Assembly (NCBI RefSeq): GCF_900110555.1
Contig: NZ_FOEE01000004.1
Location: 301,010-365,009 of the forward strand
Length of the DNA stretch: 64,000 nucleotides
Source of the DNA: Trujillonella endophytica
GTDB taxonomy: Bacteria > Actinomycetota > Actinomycetes > Mycobacteriales > Geodermatophilaceae
Reading direction: 5' to 3'
The stretch's first letter is position 1, and every line of letters starts with the position of its first letter. This document shows positions 17,904-26,689 of the stretch, piece after piece. The notes beneath the pieces were generated by a model that worked only from the letters and a program-made list of their open reading frames with translations, was not told the origin of the DNA and made no database searches. A program made the position numbers and the translations under genes.

Positions 17904-19178
17904 TCACTGCTGGGCCGCCGGCAGGTGCCTGGTCTCCGGCGACGGGGACGGCGAGGGCAGGTGCAGCACGTTGTCCGGGCGCGGTGCCACGACCCGGATC
18001 GGCTCGACGGGCCGGCCGAGCGGCAGGTCGGCGTCGGTCGGCATCCGCCGTCCGCTGGGCCGCCGGCGCGGAAAGCGCCGGGCGACCAGCATCTCGGCCA
18101 GTTCCTCGTAGCCGGCGGCGACGGCGTCCCAGTCGTAGCGCAGGGCCAGCTCGCGGGAGCGGCGGCCGGCCCGGGCGGTCCCGACGGGGTCGGCCTCGAC
18201 GCCGGCGATCTCCCGGGCGACGTCGTCCGGGGTGGAGAAGTACCGGCCGGCGTCCGCGACGACCTCGCGGTTGAAGGAGCAGTCGAACGCGGTCACCGCG
18301 GCTCCGGCGCCGATGGCGCGCAGCAGCGAGGGGTTGGTCCCGCCCACCGAGTGGCCGTGCAGGTAGGTGGCGCTGTGGGCGTAGAGCTGGTCCAGCAGCT
18401 CCTGGTCCCAGACCCCGCCGAGGAAGCGCACCCGGTCGTCGGCCAGCGCGTGCACCCGGCGGGTGTACTCGTCGGCGTAGGGAGCCGAGCCGACCACGAC
18501 CAGCGGCTTGGTGGCGGCGCTGCGCACGTACCCCTCGACGATCAGGTCGACGTGGTTCTCCGGCTCGAACCGGGCCACCACGAGGTGGAAGCCGCGCGGC
18601 TGCAGCCCCAGCTCGGCGAGCCGGTCGGACCCGGGCCGGATGATCGGCGCGCCGTAGGTGAGCAGCGTCGCCGGCGCGGCGAAGGCGTCCTCGTAGTAGT
18701 CGGCGATGCCCTGGGCGTCGGCGATGAGGGCGTCGGACCAGCGGACCGCCAGGGCCTCGGCCACCCGGTAGTAGCGCCGGCCCGCCCCGCCCCACTTGGC
18801 GCGCTTCCACTCCAGGCCGTCCACGTGGGTGGCGACCGGGATCCGGGCCGCGCGCAGCACCGGCAGCAGCGGCGAGTTCGCCGCGTTGAACACGAAGGCC
18901 GCATCGGTGCGGTGGGTGACGAGGTGCCGGACCGACAGCGCGGTGTGGCTGAGCGTCTCCAGCGACCGCTTGCGCGCGGCCGGCAGGTGGACCAGCTCCA
19001 TGCCGAGGTGCTCGGCCGGAGGCAGCTCCGTGGCCCCGGGCGTCGTGCGGCAGTAGACGACGACGCGGTGGCCGTCGTCGACCAGGCGCCGGCCGATCTC
19101 CTCCACGGCGGTCTCGAAGCCGCCATAGCGCGCGGGCACGCCTCGCGTGCCCACCATGGCGATGCTCATGCGGTTCAT
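17904..19178 (-). CDS. DUF1972/GT4 glycosyltransferase (rhamnosyltransferase-like)
   Basis: A 424-aa GT-B enzyme. Its N-terminus carries GTRGVPARYGGFET, the signature of the DUF1972 domain found before GT4 domains in exopolysaccharide glycosyltransferases. The donor half has FEPENHVDLIVEGY, LHGHSVGGTNPSLLRAIGAG and FNREVV. It probably adds the second sugar, often a 6-deoxyhexose in this family, to the undecaprenyl-PP-sugar made by the enzyme encoded just upstream. The last 40 residues are a low-complexity Pro/Ser tail. Two ATG codons nine bases apart (19178 and 19169) are both possible starts. Confidence 0.88.
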   Translation of the reverse strand: MNRMSIAMVGTRGVPARYGGFETAVEEIGRRLVDDGHRVVVYCRTTPGATELPPAEHLGMELVHLPAARKRSLETLSHTALSVRHLVTHRTDAAFVFNAANSPLLPVLRAARIPVATHVDGLEWKRAKWGGAGRRYYRVAEALAVRWSDALIADAQGIADYYEDAFAAPATLLTYGAPIIRPGSDRLAELGLQPRGFHLVVARFEPENHVDLIVEGYVRSAATKPLVVVGSAPYADEYTRRVHALADDRVRFLGGVWDQELLDQLYAHSATYLHGHSVGGTNPSLLRAIGAGAAVTAFDCSFNREVVADAGRYFSTPDDVAREIAGVEADPVGTARAGRRSRELALRYDWDAVAAGYEELAEMLVARRFPRRRPSGRRMPTDADLPLGRPVEPIRVVAPRPDNVLHLPSPSPSPETRHLPAAQQ

Positions 19179-19318
19179 CGGAGTCCGTTCGTCGGCGATC
19201 ACTGCCCTGGTGGTCGGCAGGTCGCTTCTGATGCTGAAGACGCAGGTCGGGGCGGGCGTCCCCCGACGGGGTGAGGAGGAATTCCACCGAGCCCGCGCGG
19301 GGGCCCGGAAGCCGTCCG

Positions 19319-20812
19319 TCAGTAGGCCCCGGAGCGGCTCAGGACGGCGCGGAACGTCTTGACCAGGATCAGCAGGTCCATGGCCATCGACCAGTTCTCC
19401 ACGTACCGCAGGTCCAGGCGCACGGCCTCCTCCCACGGCAGGTCGCTGCGCCCGGAGATCTGCCACAGCCCGGTCAGGCCGGGCTTGACGAGCAGCCGAC
19501 GGCGGATCTGCGTGTCGTAGCGCGCGACCTCGCCGGGCAGCGGCGGCCGGGGCCCGACCAGCGACATGGACCCGCCGAGCACGTTGAGCAGCTGGGGCAG
19601 CTCGTCCAGCGACAGCCGGCGCAGCCACTTCCCGACCGGCGTGACCCGCGGGTCGACGCGCATCTTGAACAGCAGGCCGTCGGAGATGTTGTCCGCGGTC
19701 AGCGCCTCGACCTGCCGGTCGGCGTCGACGACCATGCTGCGGAACTTCAGCATCGTGAACGTGCGGCCGTTGACCCCCACCCGCTCCTGGCGGTAGAGCA
19801 CCGGGCCGGGGCTGCCCAGCCGGACGGCGAGGGCGATGGCGATCAGCGCGGGCGCGAGCAGCAGCAGCGCGACGCCGGCGACGGTCCGGTCCAGGCCGCC
19901 CTTGAGCACCCGGCGCCAGCCCTCGAACCGCGGCTGCTCGACGGAGAGCAGCGGCAGCCCCTCGAAGGGACGGATGTGCAGGCGCGGGCCGGCGACCTCG
20001 ATCAGGCCCGGGGCGACCAGCAGCTCGATGCCGGTGCCCTCCAGCTGCCAGGACAGCTGGCGCAGGTACTGGGCGGCCGTCTCGCTGGCCGAGGTCACCG
20101 CGATCGTGTCGGCGCCGAGCCGGGCGGCCATCGCCACGACGTCCTCCAGTCCGCCGACGGGCACGCCGAGCGCGGCGGCGACGCGGTCCTGGTCGCCGGG
20201 GGTCACGCAGGTGGCGACGACGTCCATCCCGGCGAAGCGCTCCCGGCGGACCCGGTCGACGAGCTCGAGCACCGCACCGCCCCGGCCGACCACGATGACG
20301 CGGCTGGTGCAGGACCCGCCCGCGCGCAGCCGGCGCAGCCAGCAGCGGGCCGCGAACCGGACGGCGAGGGTGGCCACCGTCAGTGCCGGGACGGCGACGA
20401 CGACCAGGCCCCGGGACAGGTCGAGCACGGCGGCGTAGGACACCAGGGCCAGGCCGCCGAGGAGCAGCAGCCCGGCGCGTCCGACACCGCGGTACTCGTC
20501 GCTGCCGGTGCCGAATGCCCGCTCCGCGTAGGCGCCCGTGGCCGCCAGCAGGAGGGGCCAGGCCAGCACGAGGGCGGCGGCCGCCCACAGCAGCGGCTGC
20601 TCCACCGCGAGGGAGGCGCGGTGCGCCCAGAGGACGCTGCCACCGGCGATCGCGGCGGCGAGGGCGTCCAGCGTCATCAGCGACCGGGCGTACCGGCGCA
20701 CCCATCCCGGCGCGTTCCGGCGGAGAACGGGCCGGGGCGTGAACGACACCCCCGGCGCCCCGGCCTGCACGGACGTGGAGCCCAGTCGAACGCGGTCGTG
20801 ATCGAGTAGCAC
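19319..20812 (-). CDS. Polyprenyl glycosylphosphotransferase (initiating sugar transferase)
   Basis: 497 aa. Four to five N-terminal membrane helices are followed by a nucleotide-binding-like CoA_binding_3 domain (RVIVVGRGGAVLELV), then a fifth helix and the catalytic bacterial sugar transferase domain with YRQERVGVNGRTFTMLKFRSM near residue 350 and the C-terminal WEEAVRLDLRYVENWS. This family (WbaP/CpsE-like) transfers a sugar phosphate from UDP-sugar to undecaprenyl phosphate, the first committed step of exopolysaccharide synthesis. GTG at 20812 is chosen because GGGGGGAAACC lies just before it. It starts a separate operon from the flippase/ligase genes. Donor sugar (glucose or galactose) is undetermined. 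Confidence 0.9.
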   Translation of the reverse strand: MLLDHDRVRLGSTSVQAGAPGVSFTPRPVLRRNAPGWVRRYARSLMTLDALAAAIAGGSVLWAHRASLAVEQPLLWAAAALVLAWPLLLAATGAYAERAFGTGSDEYRGVGRAGLLLLGGLALVSYAAVLDLSRGLVVVAVPALTVATLAVRFAARCWLRRLRAGGSCTSRVIVVGRGGAVLELVDRVRRERFAGMDVVATCVTPGDQDRVAAALGVPVGGLEDVVAMAARLGADTIAVTSASETAAQYLRQLSWQLEGTGIELLVAPGLIEVAGPRLHIRPFEGLPLLSVEQPRFEGWRRVLKGGLDRTVAGVALLLLAPALIAIALAVRLGSPGPVLYRQERVGVNGRTFTMLKFRSMVVDADRQVEALTADNISDGLLFKMRVDPRVTPVGKWLRRLSLDELPQLLNVLGGSMSLVGPRPPLPGEVARYDTQIRRRLLVKPGLTGLWQISGRSDLPWEEAVRLDLRYVENWSMAMDLLILVKTFRAVLSRSGAY

Positions 20813-21022
20813 GGTTTCCCCCCGGACACCGAAATGACACTGTGTGGCCGCCAGCACGTTCCGATCACGCCCCTGACGTGCAGGTTCGTGCAGACCTACG
20901 CTTCCGCGCCACCGAGGACACTCACAGTCGGTGATCGGAGGGTCAACACGCACCGTGACCGTTCACCCCTATGAGGGTCGAGACTGGTCACGTAGCCACT
21001 ACGGAAAGTGACGTCACGGGCG

Positions 21023-21586
21023 TCAGGTGCGGGGATGCACGACGTTCTGCGCCGCCTCGAGACCGCGCGTCAGCAGCTCCTCGACGGCGTCGGCGGCCTC
21101 GGCCACGAGCAGGTCGAGTTCCTTGCGCTCGGTCGCCGAGAAGTCCTTGAGGACGAAGTCGGCCGGGTCCTGCCTGCCGGGCGGTCGCCCGATCCCCACG
21201 CGCACCCGGAGGTAGTCACGGGTGCCCGTGGACCGGCTGATCGAGCGCAGGCCGTTGTGCCCGCCCTCGCCGCCGCCCCGCTTGAGCCGCACCGCGGCGA
21301 ACGGGATGTCCAGCTCGTCGTGGACGACGACGAGGTCGGCCACGGGCAGCTTGTGGTAGTCCAGCAGTCCGCGGACGGGGCTGCCCGACTCGTTCATGTA
21401 GGTCGTCGGGCGCGCGAGCACGACCCGCCGCCCGGCCAGCCGGCCCTCGCCGACCAGGGAACGCGCCCGCGCGCCCTTGCCCGGGGAGAGCTTGACGCCC
21501 GCCCGGGCGGCGATCTCGTCCAGCACCATCGCGCCGACGTTGTGCCGGTTGCCGGCGTAGCCGGGGCCGGGGTTGCCGAGGCCCAC
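21023..21586 (-). CDS. pth: Peptidyl-tRNA hydrolase
   Basis: Releases tRNA from peptidyl-tRNA dropped by ribosomes. Conserved motifs are [17 protein letters not shown] with the catalytic His at residue 15 of this reading, [16 protein letters not shown] and [11 protein letters not shown]. The family is about 185-195 aa, so 187 is nearly full length, but most members begin with several residues before GLGNPG. Here GTG at 21586 gives almost none, while the same frame runs upstream through FLVV and on to a CTG at 21670 (reading LTESTT). The true start may therefore be upstream. It follows rplY, the usual actinobacterial order. Confidence 0.93.
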   Translation of the reverse strand: MGLGNPGPGYAGNRHNVGAMVLDEIAARAGVKLSPGKGARARSLVGEGRLAGRRVVLARPTTYMNESGSPVRGLLDYHKLPVADLVVVHDELDIPFAAVRLKRGGGEGGHNGLRSISRSTGTRDYLRVRVGIGRPPGRQDPADFVLKDFSATERKELDLLVAEAADAVEELLTRGLEAAQNVVHPRT

Positions 21587-21618
21587 GACGAGGAACGGGC
21601 CCTCCGACGGCGGGGACG

Positions 21619-21653
21619 CCGCGGGGGCGCCGGCAGTGCCGGCGCCCCCGCGG
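21619..21653 (-). terminator. Long hairpin between rplY and pth
   Basis: A near-perfect 17-bp stem (arms 21619-21635 and 21637-21653), almost pure G/C, lies 25 bases after the rplY stop and 32 bases before the GTG of pth. It is probably a terminator or attenuator that separates the two genes. Confidence 0.65.
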
Positions 21654-21678
21654 GTCGTGCTCTCGGTCAGCGGATGCC

Positions 21679-22365
21679 TCAGCTGTTCTCGGCGGCGTCC
21701 GTCGACTCGGCGCTGCCCTCGTCCTGGCCCTCGGTCGTGGCGTCGGCGTCGGCGTCGGACTCGTCGCGCTCGATGCCGGCCTCGGCCTCGGCCTCGGCGA
21801 GCTCGGCCTCGAGGGCCTCGGCGGTCGGCGCACCGAGGAACCCGATGACCAGCGCCTCGGGGTCGGTGACCAGCGTCGACCCGGCGGGCAGCACGAGGTC
21901 GCCCGCGGTGATGTTCTGACCGGCGGTGCGGCCGGTGACGTCGACCTCGATCGTGTCGGGCAGGCGCGTCGCGTCGGCCTCGATGGAGACGGCGTTCATC
22001 TGGTGGTTCGGGATCGAGTCGATGCCCGGCTCGCCGACGATCACGATCGGCACCTCGACCGTGGTCTTCTCGCCGCGGCGGACGGTCAGCAGGTCGACGT
22101 GCTCGTGCACCCGGGTGAGCGGGTCGCGCTGCACGGCCTTGGTCAGCGCGAGGTGCTCGGTGCCGTCGAGGTCGATGGTGATCAGGGCGTTGCCGCCACC
22201 GTTGCGCAGCACCGCGGCGAACTCGCGGGCCGGCAGCGAGAGGTGGATGACGTCCTGGCCGTGCCCGTAGAGGACGGCGGGGATGCGACCGGCCCGGCGG
22301 GTGCGGCGGGCGCTGCCCTTGCCGAACTCGGTGCGGGCCTCGGCGACGAGGCGGTAGTCAGCCAC
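21679..22365 (-). CDS. rplY: 50S ribosomal protein L25/general stress protein Ctc
   Basis: 228 aa, the long TL5/CTC form. Residues about 1-90 are the 5S rRNA-binding L25 domain ([25 protein letters not shown], written here only as its key segment FGKGSARR). The C-terminal TL5 domain follows, then an acidic Glu/Asp/Ala tail of about 45 residues that is typical of high-GC actinobacteria. The GTG at 22365 is preceded by AGGAG. It is encoded between prs and pth, as in mycobacteria. Confidence 0.93.
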   Translation of the reverse strand: MADYRLVAEARTEFGKGSARRTRRAGRIPAVLYGHGQDVIHLSLPAREFAAVLRNGGGNALITIDLDGTEHLALTKAVQRDPLTRVHEHVDLLTVRRGEKTTVEVPIVIVGEPGIDSIPNHQMNAVSIEADATRLPDTIEVDVTGRTAGQNITAGDLVLPAGSTLVTDPEALVIGFLGAPTAEALEAELAEAEAEAGIERDESDADADATTEGQDEGSAESTDAAENS

Positions 22366-22526
22366 GGTGGTGTGCTCCTAGCTAGGGGGTCTGCGGGCCG
22401 GCGCACGACCGCGGCACACCCCGGAGGGCACACGCACGTCGATAACGGAGAACGGAATCTCCCTCGCCGGGCGAGAGTGAGGATACCCGCTCTGCTGCGG
22501 GAGACGCACAGCGGTCCTCGGGAGCG

Positions 22527-22682
22527 GAGGCCCGGAGGGTCTCCCGAGCGAGGACGGGCGAAGGCGCTCCGCGAAGCGGGTCCGCCGGAGTGGGGGCCCG
22601 GAGGGTCCCCCGAGGGCGGACGGGTGGGGCTCAGCGCAGCCGGGGTACGGCTCCTGGCCGCGGTTGGAGCCCGGAGGGCGAC
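22527..22682. repeat. Three copies of a CCCGGAGGG palindromic repeat in the prs-rplY gap
   Basis: The 321-base gap between prs and rplY holds three copies of a G-rich/CCCGGAGGG/C-rich element (22527-22548, 22592-22614, 22666-22680). The first two are self-complementary and fold as hairpins. No open frame in the gap looks coding. Confidence 0.55.
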
Positions 22683-22686
22683 AGTG

Positions 22687-23667
22687 TCACGAGGCGCCGT
22701 CGAAGAGCGAGGTCACCGAGCCGTCCTCGAAGACCTCCTTGATCGCGCGCCCGAGCAGCGGGGCGATCGAGAGAACCGTGAGCTTGTCGAACCGGCGCTC
22801 GGGCTCGACCGGCAGCGTGTTGGTGATGACGACCTCGCTCACCCGGCTGTTCTTCAGCCGGTCCACCGCCGGGCCGGAGAGCACGCCGTGCGTGGCGGCG
22901 ACGATCACGTCCGCGGCGCCGGAGTCGAAGAGCGTCTCGGCGGCCTTCACGATCGTGCCACCGGTGTCGATCATGTCGTCGACGATGATGCAGACGCGGC
23001 CCTCGACCTCGCCGACCACGCGGTTGGCGACGACCTCGTTGGGTCGCATCGGGTCGCGCGTCTTGTGGATGAAGGCCAGCGGGACGCCGCCGAGCTTGTC
23101 GCTCCAGCGCTCCGAGACGCGCACCCGCCCCGCGTCGGGGGACACGACGGTCACGTCCCGGCCGGCGCACCGGTCCCGCACGTGGTCGACCAGCAGGTCG
23201 AGGGCGAACAGGTGGTCGACCGGGCCGTCGAAGAAGCCCTGGATCTGGGCCGTGTGCAGGTCGACCGTCATGAGCCGGTCGGCGCCGGCGGTCTTGAACA
23301 GGTCGGCGACCAGGCGGGCGGAGATCGGCTCGCGGCCGCGGTGCTTCTTGTCCTGGCGCGCGTAGGGGAAGAACGGCGCCACGACGGTGATGCGCTTGGC
23401 CGAGGCGCGCTTGAGCGCGTCGACCATGATCAACTGCTCCATGAGCCAGGTGTTGAGCGGCGCGGTGTGGCTCTGGACGACGAAGGCGTCGCAGCCGCGG
23501 ACCGACTCCTCGAACCGGACGAACAACTCGCCGTTGGCGAACTCGTACGCCGCCGTCGGCGTCGGCGTCACACCCAGGTGGCCGGCGATCTCCTCGGTCA
23601 GCTCGGGGAAGGCCCGGCCGGAGAAGAGCATCAGGCTCTTGCTGGTGGTCTGCCGGATGGCGCTCAT
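22687..23667 (-). CDS. prs: Ribose-phosphate diphosphokinase (PRPP synthetase)
   Basis: 326 aa, the usual length for class I enzymes. It makes PRPP from ribose 5-phosphate and ATP for purine, pyrimidine, His and Trp synthesis, and in actinobacteria also for the decaprenyl-phospho-arabinose route. Visible motifs are the N-terminal LFSGRAFPEL, FPYARQDKKHRGREPI, DLHTAQIQGFFD (about residue 134) and the PRPP loop VDDMIDTGGTI (about 225-235). It starts 14 bases after the glmU stop, so the two are co-transcribed. Confidence 0.96.
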   Translation of the reverse strand: MSAIRQTTSKSLMLFSGRAFPELTEEIAGHLGVTPTPTAAYEFANGELFVRFEESVRGCDAFVVQSHTAPLNTWLMEQLIMVDALKRASAKRITVVAPFFPYARQDKKHRGREPISARLVADLFKTAGADRLMTVDLHTAQIQGFFDGPVDHLFALDLLVDHVRDRCAGRDVTVVSPDAGRVRVSERWSDKLGGVPLAFIHKTRDPMRPNEVVANRVVGEVEGRVCIIVDDMIDTGGTIVKAAETLFDSGAADVIVAATHGVLSGPAVDRLKNSRVSEVVITNTLPVEPERRFDKLTVLSIAPLLGRAIKEVFEDGSVTSLFDGAS

Positions 23668-23681
23668 CGGATCGACTGCCC

Positions 23682-25226
23682 TCACTCGTCGGAATGCGTC
23701 TCGGGAACCGCACGTCGGCTCTCGTCGGTCCGGAGTCGAGGGTCTGCCGCCCCTGCGGCCCCTGCATCCCCGGCCGCCGCTGCGGCCTGCGCGGCGGCGG
23801 TGCCCGGGCGGCGGCGGCGGACCCAGCCTGCCACATTCCGTTGACGCGCCCGCGCCACGCCCATGGCCCCCGGGGGGACGTCGTCGGTGATCACCGAACC
23901 CGCCGCGGTGTACGCGCCGTCGCCCACGGTGAGCGGCGCCACCAGCATGGTGTCCGACCCGATGCGGACGTGGTCGCCGATCGTCGTGTGGTGCTTGGCG
24001 ACGCCGTCGTAGTTCACGAACACGGTCGCCGCGCCGACGTTCGACCCGGTGCCGATCGTGGCGTCGCCCACGTAGGACAGATGCGGCACCTTCGAGCCCT
24101 CGCCCACCGTGACGTTCTTCGTCTCGACGAACGCGCCGACCTTCGTCCCGCGGGCGAGCCGGGTCCCCGGCCGCAGGTAGCTGAAGGGTCCCACCGTGGC
24201 CCCCGGGCCGACGACGGCGCCGGAGCAGTGCGAGCGGACGACCGAGGCGCCCTCGGCCACCTCGCAGTCGGTCAGCGTGGTGTCCGGCCCGACGACCGCC
24301 CCGGCCGCGACGCGGGTCGTGCCGTGCAGCTGCGTCCCCGGCTGGAGGAGCGCGTCGGCCTCGACGGTGACGGTCACGTCCACCCACGTCGTCGCCGGGT
24401 CGACGACGGTGACCCCCTCGACCATGAGGCGGTCGAGCACCCGGTCGTTGAGCACCCGCCGGCGGGCGGCCAGCTCGCGGCGGTCGTTGCAGCCGAGCAC
24501 GTCGACCGGGTCCTCGGCCCGCCGGCCGCCGACGAGCGCGCCGTCGGCGACGAGCAGGCCGACGACGTCGGTCAGGTAGACCTCGCCCTGGGCGTTGTCG
24601 CCGTCGACCCGGGCGAGCGAGTCGCGCAGCGCAGCGGCGTCGCCGAGGTACACGCCGGCGTTGACCTCGCGCACGGCCCGCTGCTCGGTCGTGGCGTCGC
24701 GCTCCTCGACGATGGCGCGCACCGCCCCCTCGCCGTCCCGGACGATCCGGCCCAGGCCGGTGGGGTCGTCGACGACCGCGGTGAGCACGGTGAGCACCGC
24801 GCCCGACGTCCGGTGGGCCGCGACGAGGTCGGCGACGGTCTCGGCCCGCAGCAGCGGGGCGTCGCCGTTGACGATCAGCACGGGCCCCCGCAGGTCGGGG
24901 ACGGCCGCGAGCGCGACGGCGGCGGCGTGGCCCGACCCGCGCTGCTCCTCCTGCACGACCGCACGCGCGGCCGGGGCGACGGCGGACAGGTGCTCCACGA
25001 CCGCGTCGCGGCCGGCGCCGACCACCACGATCGTGTCGCCGGCCCCCAGCGGCGCGGTGGCAGCCAGGACGTGGCCGAGCATGCTGCGACCGCCCAGGGC
25101 GTGCAGCACCTTGGGGGTGGCCGAGCGCATGCGGGTGCCCTGCCCGGCGGCGAGCACGACGACGGCGGCCGTGCCGGGACCCGCCTCCGCCTCGGTGGTC
25201 CGGACTCCCGGCTGGGGCTGGCTCAT
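23682..25226 (-). CDS. glmU: Bifunctional UDP-GlcNAc pyrophosphorylase/glucosamine-1-P acetyltransferase
   Basis: 514 aa. The N-terminal uridylyltransferase domain has LAAGQGTRMRS and PKVLH, and the C-terminal left-handed beta-helix acetyltransferase domain has RPGTRLARGTKVGAFVETKN and the NYDG-K-H catalytic region. It makes UDP-GlcNAc for peptidoglycan. A roughly 35-residue low-complexity Arg/Ala tail follows the helix. GAGGAG precedes the ATG. The gene lies just downstream of tRNA-Gln and upstream of prs. Confidence 0.95.
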   Translation of the reverse strand: MSQPQPGVRTTEAEAGPGTAAVVVLAAGQGTRMRSATPKVLHALGGRSMLGHVLAATAPLGAGDTIVVVGAGRDAVVEHLSAVAPAARAVVQEEQRGSGHAAAVALAAVPDLRGPVLIVNGDAPLLRAETVADLVAAHRTSGAVLTVLTAVVDDPTGLGRIVRDGEGAVRAIVEERDATTEQRAVREVNAGVYLGDAAALRDSLARVDGDNAQGEVYLTDVVGLLVADGALVGGRRAEDPVDVLGCNDRRELAARRRVLNDRVLDRLMVEGVTVVDPATTWVDVTVTVEADALLQPGTQLHGTTRVAAGAVVGPDTTLTDCEVAEGASVVRSHCSGAVVGPGATVGPFSYLRPGTRLARGTKVGAFVETKNVTVGEGSKVPHLSYVGDATIGTGSNVGAATVFVNYDGVAKHHTTIGDHVRIGSDTMLVAPLTVGDGAYTAAGSVITDDVPPGAMGVARARQRNVAGWVRRRRPGTAAAQAAAAAGDAGAAGAADPRLRTDESRRAVPETHSDE

Positions 25227-25283
25227 GGATCTCCTCGGAAGCGGGGCGGTCGGTGCGCGCCGGCGGCACTCGCGGCGATGCTG

Positions 25284-25356
25284 CTGGGGGACTCGGACTC
25301 GAACCGAGACTGCACGGCTCCAAAGGCCGGCGGGCTGCCGATTACCCCATCCCCCA
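25284..25356 (-). tRNA. tRNA-Gln (anticodon TTG)
   Basis: 73 bases that fold as a cloverleaf: acceptor TGGGGGA/TCCCCCA, D-arm GGG/CCC, anticodon loop CTTTGGA giving TTG, and T-arm CTCGG-TTCGAGT-CCGAG. The first anticodon-stem pair is a C-T mismatch. CCA is not encoded. Confidence 0.93.
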
Positions 25357-25522
25357 TCCGCGGTCGCTCCGGTGCCGGCGTCCGCGGGGCGCCGGGAGCG
25401 GCGCCACGAGCAGCGTAGTGAAAGGACGCCGGGCGAGGAGCCGGCCGGCGACGCCGGGCCGCTCACCTGCACGGTCGCCGACGGGTCCGGCCCCACCCGG
25501 CAGACATCGCTACGGCCACGTA

Positions 25523-25540
25523 GGTTACGGAGTCGTAACC
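25523..25540. promoter_or_regulatory. Operator-like dyad upstream of the desaturase gene
   Basis: GGTTACG-GAGT-CGTAACC is a perfect 7-bp inverted repeat with a 4-base centre, 56 bases upstream of the desaturase start. It has the form of a TetR-type operator, and a TetR gene lies directly downstream of the desaturase. Regulation by that protein is inferred. Confidence 0.6.
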
Positions 25541-25595
25541 ACGGTCGGGGACGCTGCGGCGGACGACCGGTACGACACCGCCTCTGGAGGCCCCC

Positions 25596-26582
25596 CTGTC
25601 CGCTCCCACCCTCACCAGGCCCACGGCTGTTCGGCGCCCGGCAGACCCGGACGCCGGCCTGCCGGCCACCGCGTACGGCAAGGAGAAGGGCGCGCTCGAA
25701 CAGATCACGCTCTACCTGTTCGTGATCGTCCCGTTCCTCGCCGTCGCTGCGATCGTTCCGGTCGTGTGGGGCTGGGGGCTGTCCTGGCTGGACCTCGGCC
25801 TCCTCGTCGGCTTCTACTTCATCCCGCTGCTGGGCGTGACCGTCGGCTACCACCGCTACTTCACGCACGGCTCGTTCAAGGCCGGCAAGCCGCTGCGGTA
25901 CGGCATCGCGATCATCGGCTGCATGGCCATCCAGGGCCCGGTCGTGCAGTGGGTCGCCGACCACCGCCGCCACCACGCGTTCTCCGACCGCGAGGGCGAC
26001 CCGCACTCCCCGTGGCGCTACGGCACGGACTCGCGGTCGCTGGTCAAGGGCATGTGGCACGCCCACCTCGGGTGGCTGTTCGACCGCCGGCAGAGCAACG
26101 CCGAGCGCTACGCCCCGGACCTGCTCAAGGACAAGGGCCTGAAGATCGTCAGCCGCCTCTTCGTCGTCTGGGCGTTCCTCAGCCTGGCGCTGCCTGCCGT
26201 CATCGGCGGCCTGGTCACCGGTTCGTGGGCCGGCGCCCTCTCGGCGTTCTTCTGGGCGGGGCTCGTCCGGACGTTCCTGCTGCACCACGTCACCTGGTCG
26301 GTCAACTCGATCTGCCACGTGATCGGCACGCGGCCGTTCACCTCCCGCGACCGCGCCACCAACGTCTGGCCGCTGGCGGTCCTCAGCGGCGGGGAGTCCT
26401 GGCACAACCTGCACCACGTCGACCCCACGTCCGCCCGGCACGGCGTGCTCCGCGGCCAGGTCGACATGAGCGCCCGGGTGATCTGGGCGTTCGAGAAGCT
26501 CGGCTGGGCGCACAGCGTCAAGTGGCCCGACCCCGTGCGCCTGGCGGCCAAGCGCCACGTGCCCGTCGGAACAGCCGGCTGA
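25596..26582 (+). CDS. Membrane acyl-CoA (delta-9-type) fatty-acid desaturase
   Basis: 328 aa from the chosen start. It carries the three diiron histidine boxes: HRYFTH (about residue 85), HRRHH (about 122) and HNLHH (about 269), with four membrane helices between them. It introduces a double bond into a saturated acyl chain with O2 and an electron donor, thereby adjusting membrane fluidity. The first ATG/GTG/TTG of this frame is GTG at 25722, which would begin inside the first helix. A CTG at 25596 sits five bases after GGAGG and adds a normal N-terminus (SAPTLTRPTAV onward), so I prefer CTG. The TetR gene follows 107 bases later. Confidence 0.88.
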   Translation: MSAPTLTRPTAVRRPADPDAGLPATAYGKEKGALEQITLYLFVIVPFLAVAAIVPVVWGWGLSWLDLGLLVGFYFIPLLGVTVGYHRYFTHGSFKAGKPLRYGIAIIGCMAIQGPVVQWVADHRRHHAFSDREGDPHSPWRYGTDSRSLVKGMWHAHLGWLFDRRQSNAERYAPDLLKDKGLKIVSRLFVVWAFLSLALPAVIGGLVTGSWAGALSAFFWAGLVRTFLLHHVTWSVNSICHVIGTRPFTSRDRATNVWPLAVLSGGESWHNLHHVDPTSARHGVLRGQVDMSARVIWAFEKLGWAHSVKWPDPVRLAAKRHVPVGTAG

Positions 26583-26689
26583 GCACGGCCGCCGAGCTCC
26601 CGCCGTCCCGGCGACCGTCCTCCCAACGGTCGCCCGGGCGGCGTCCCGAGGGAAGCCCCTCCCCGGCCGTCGCCCGGCCGCGTGTGCGG

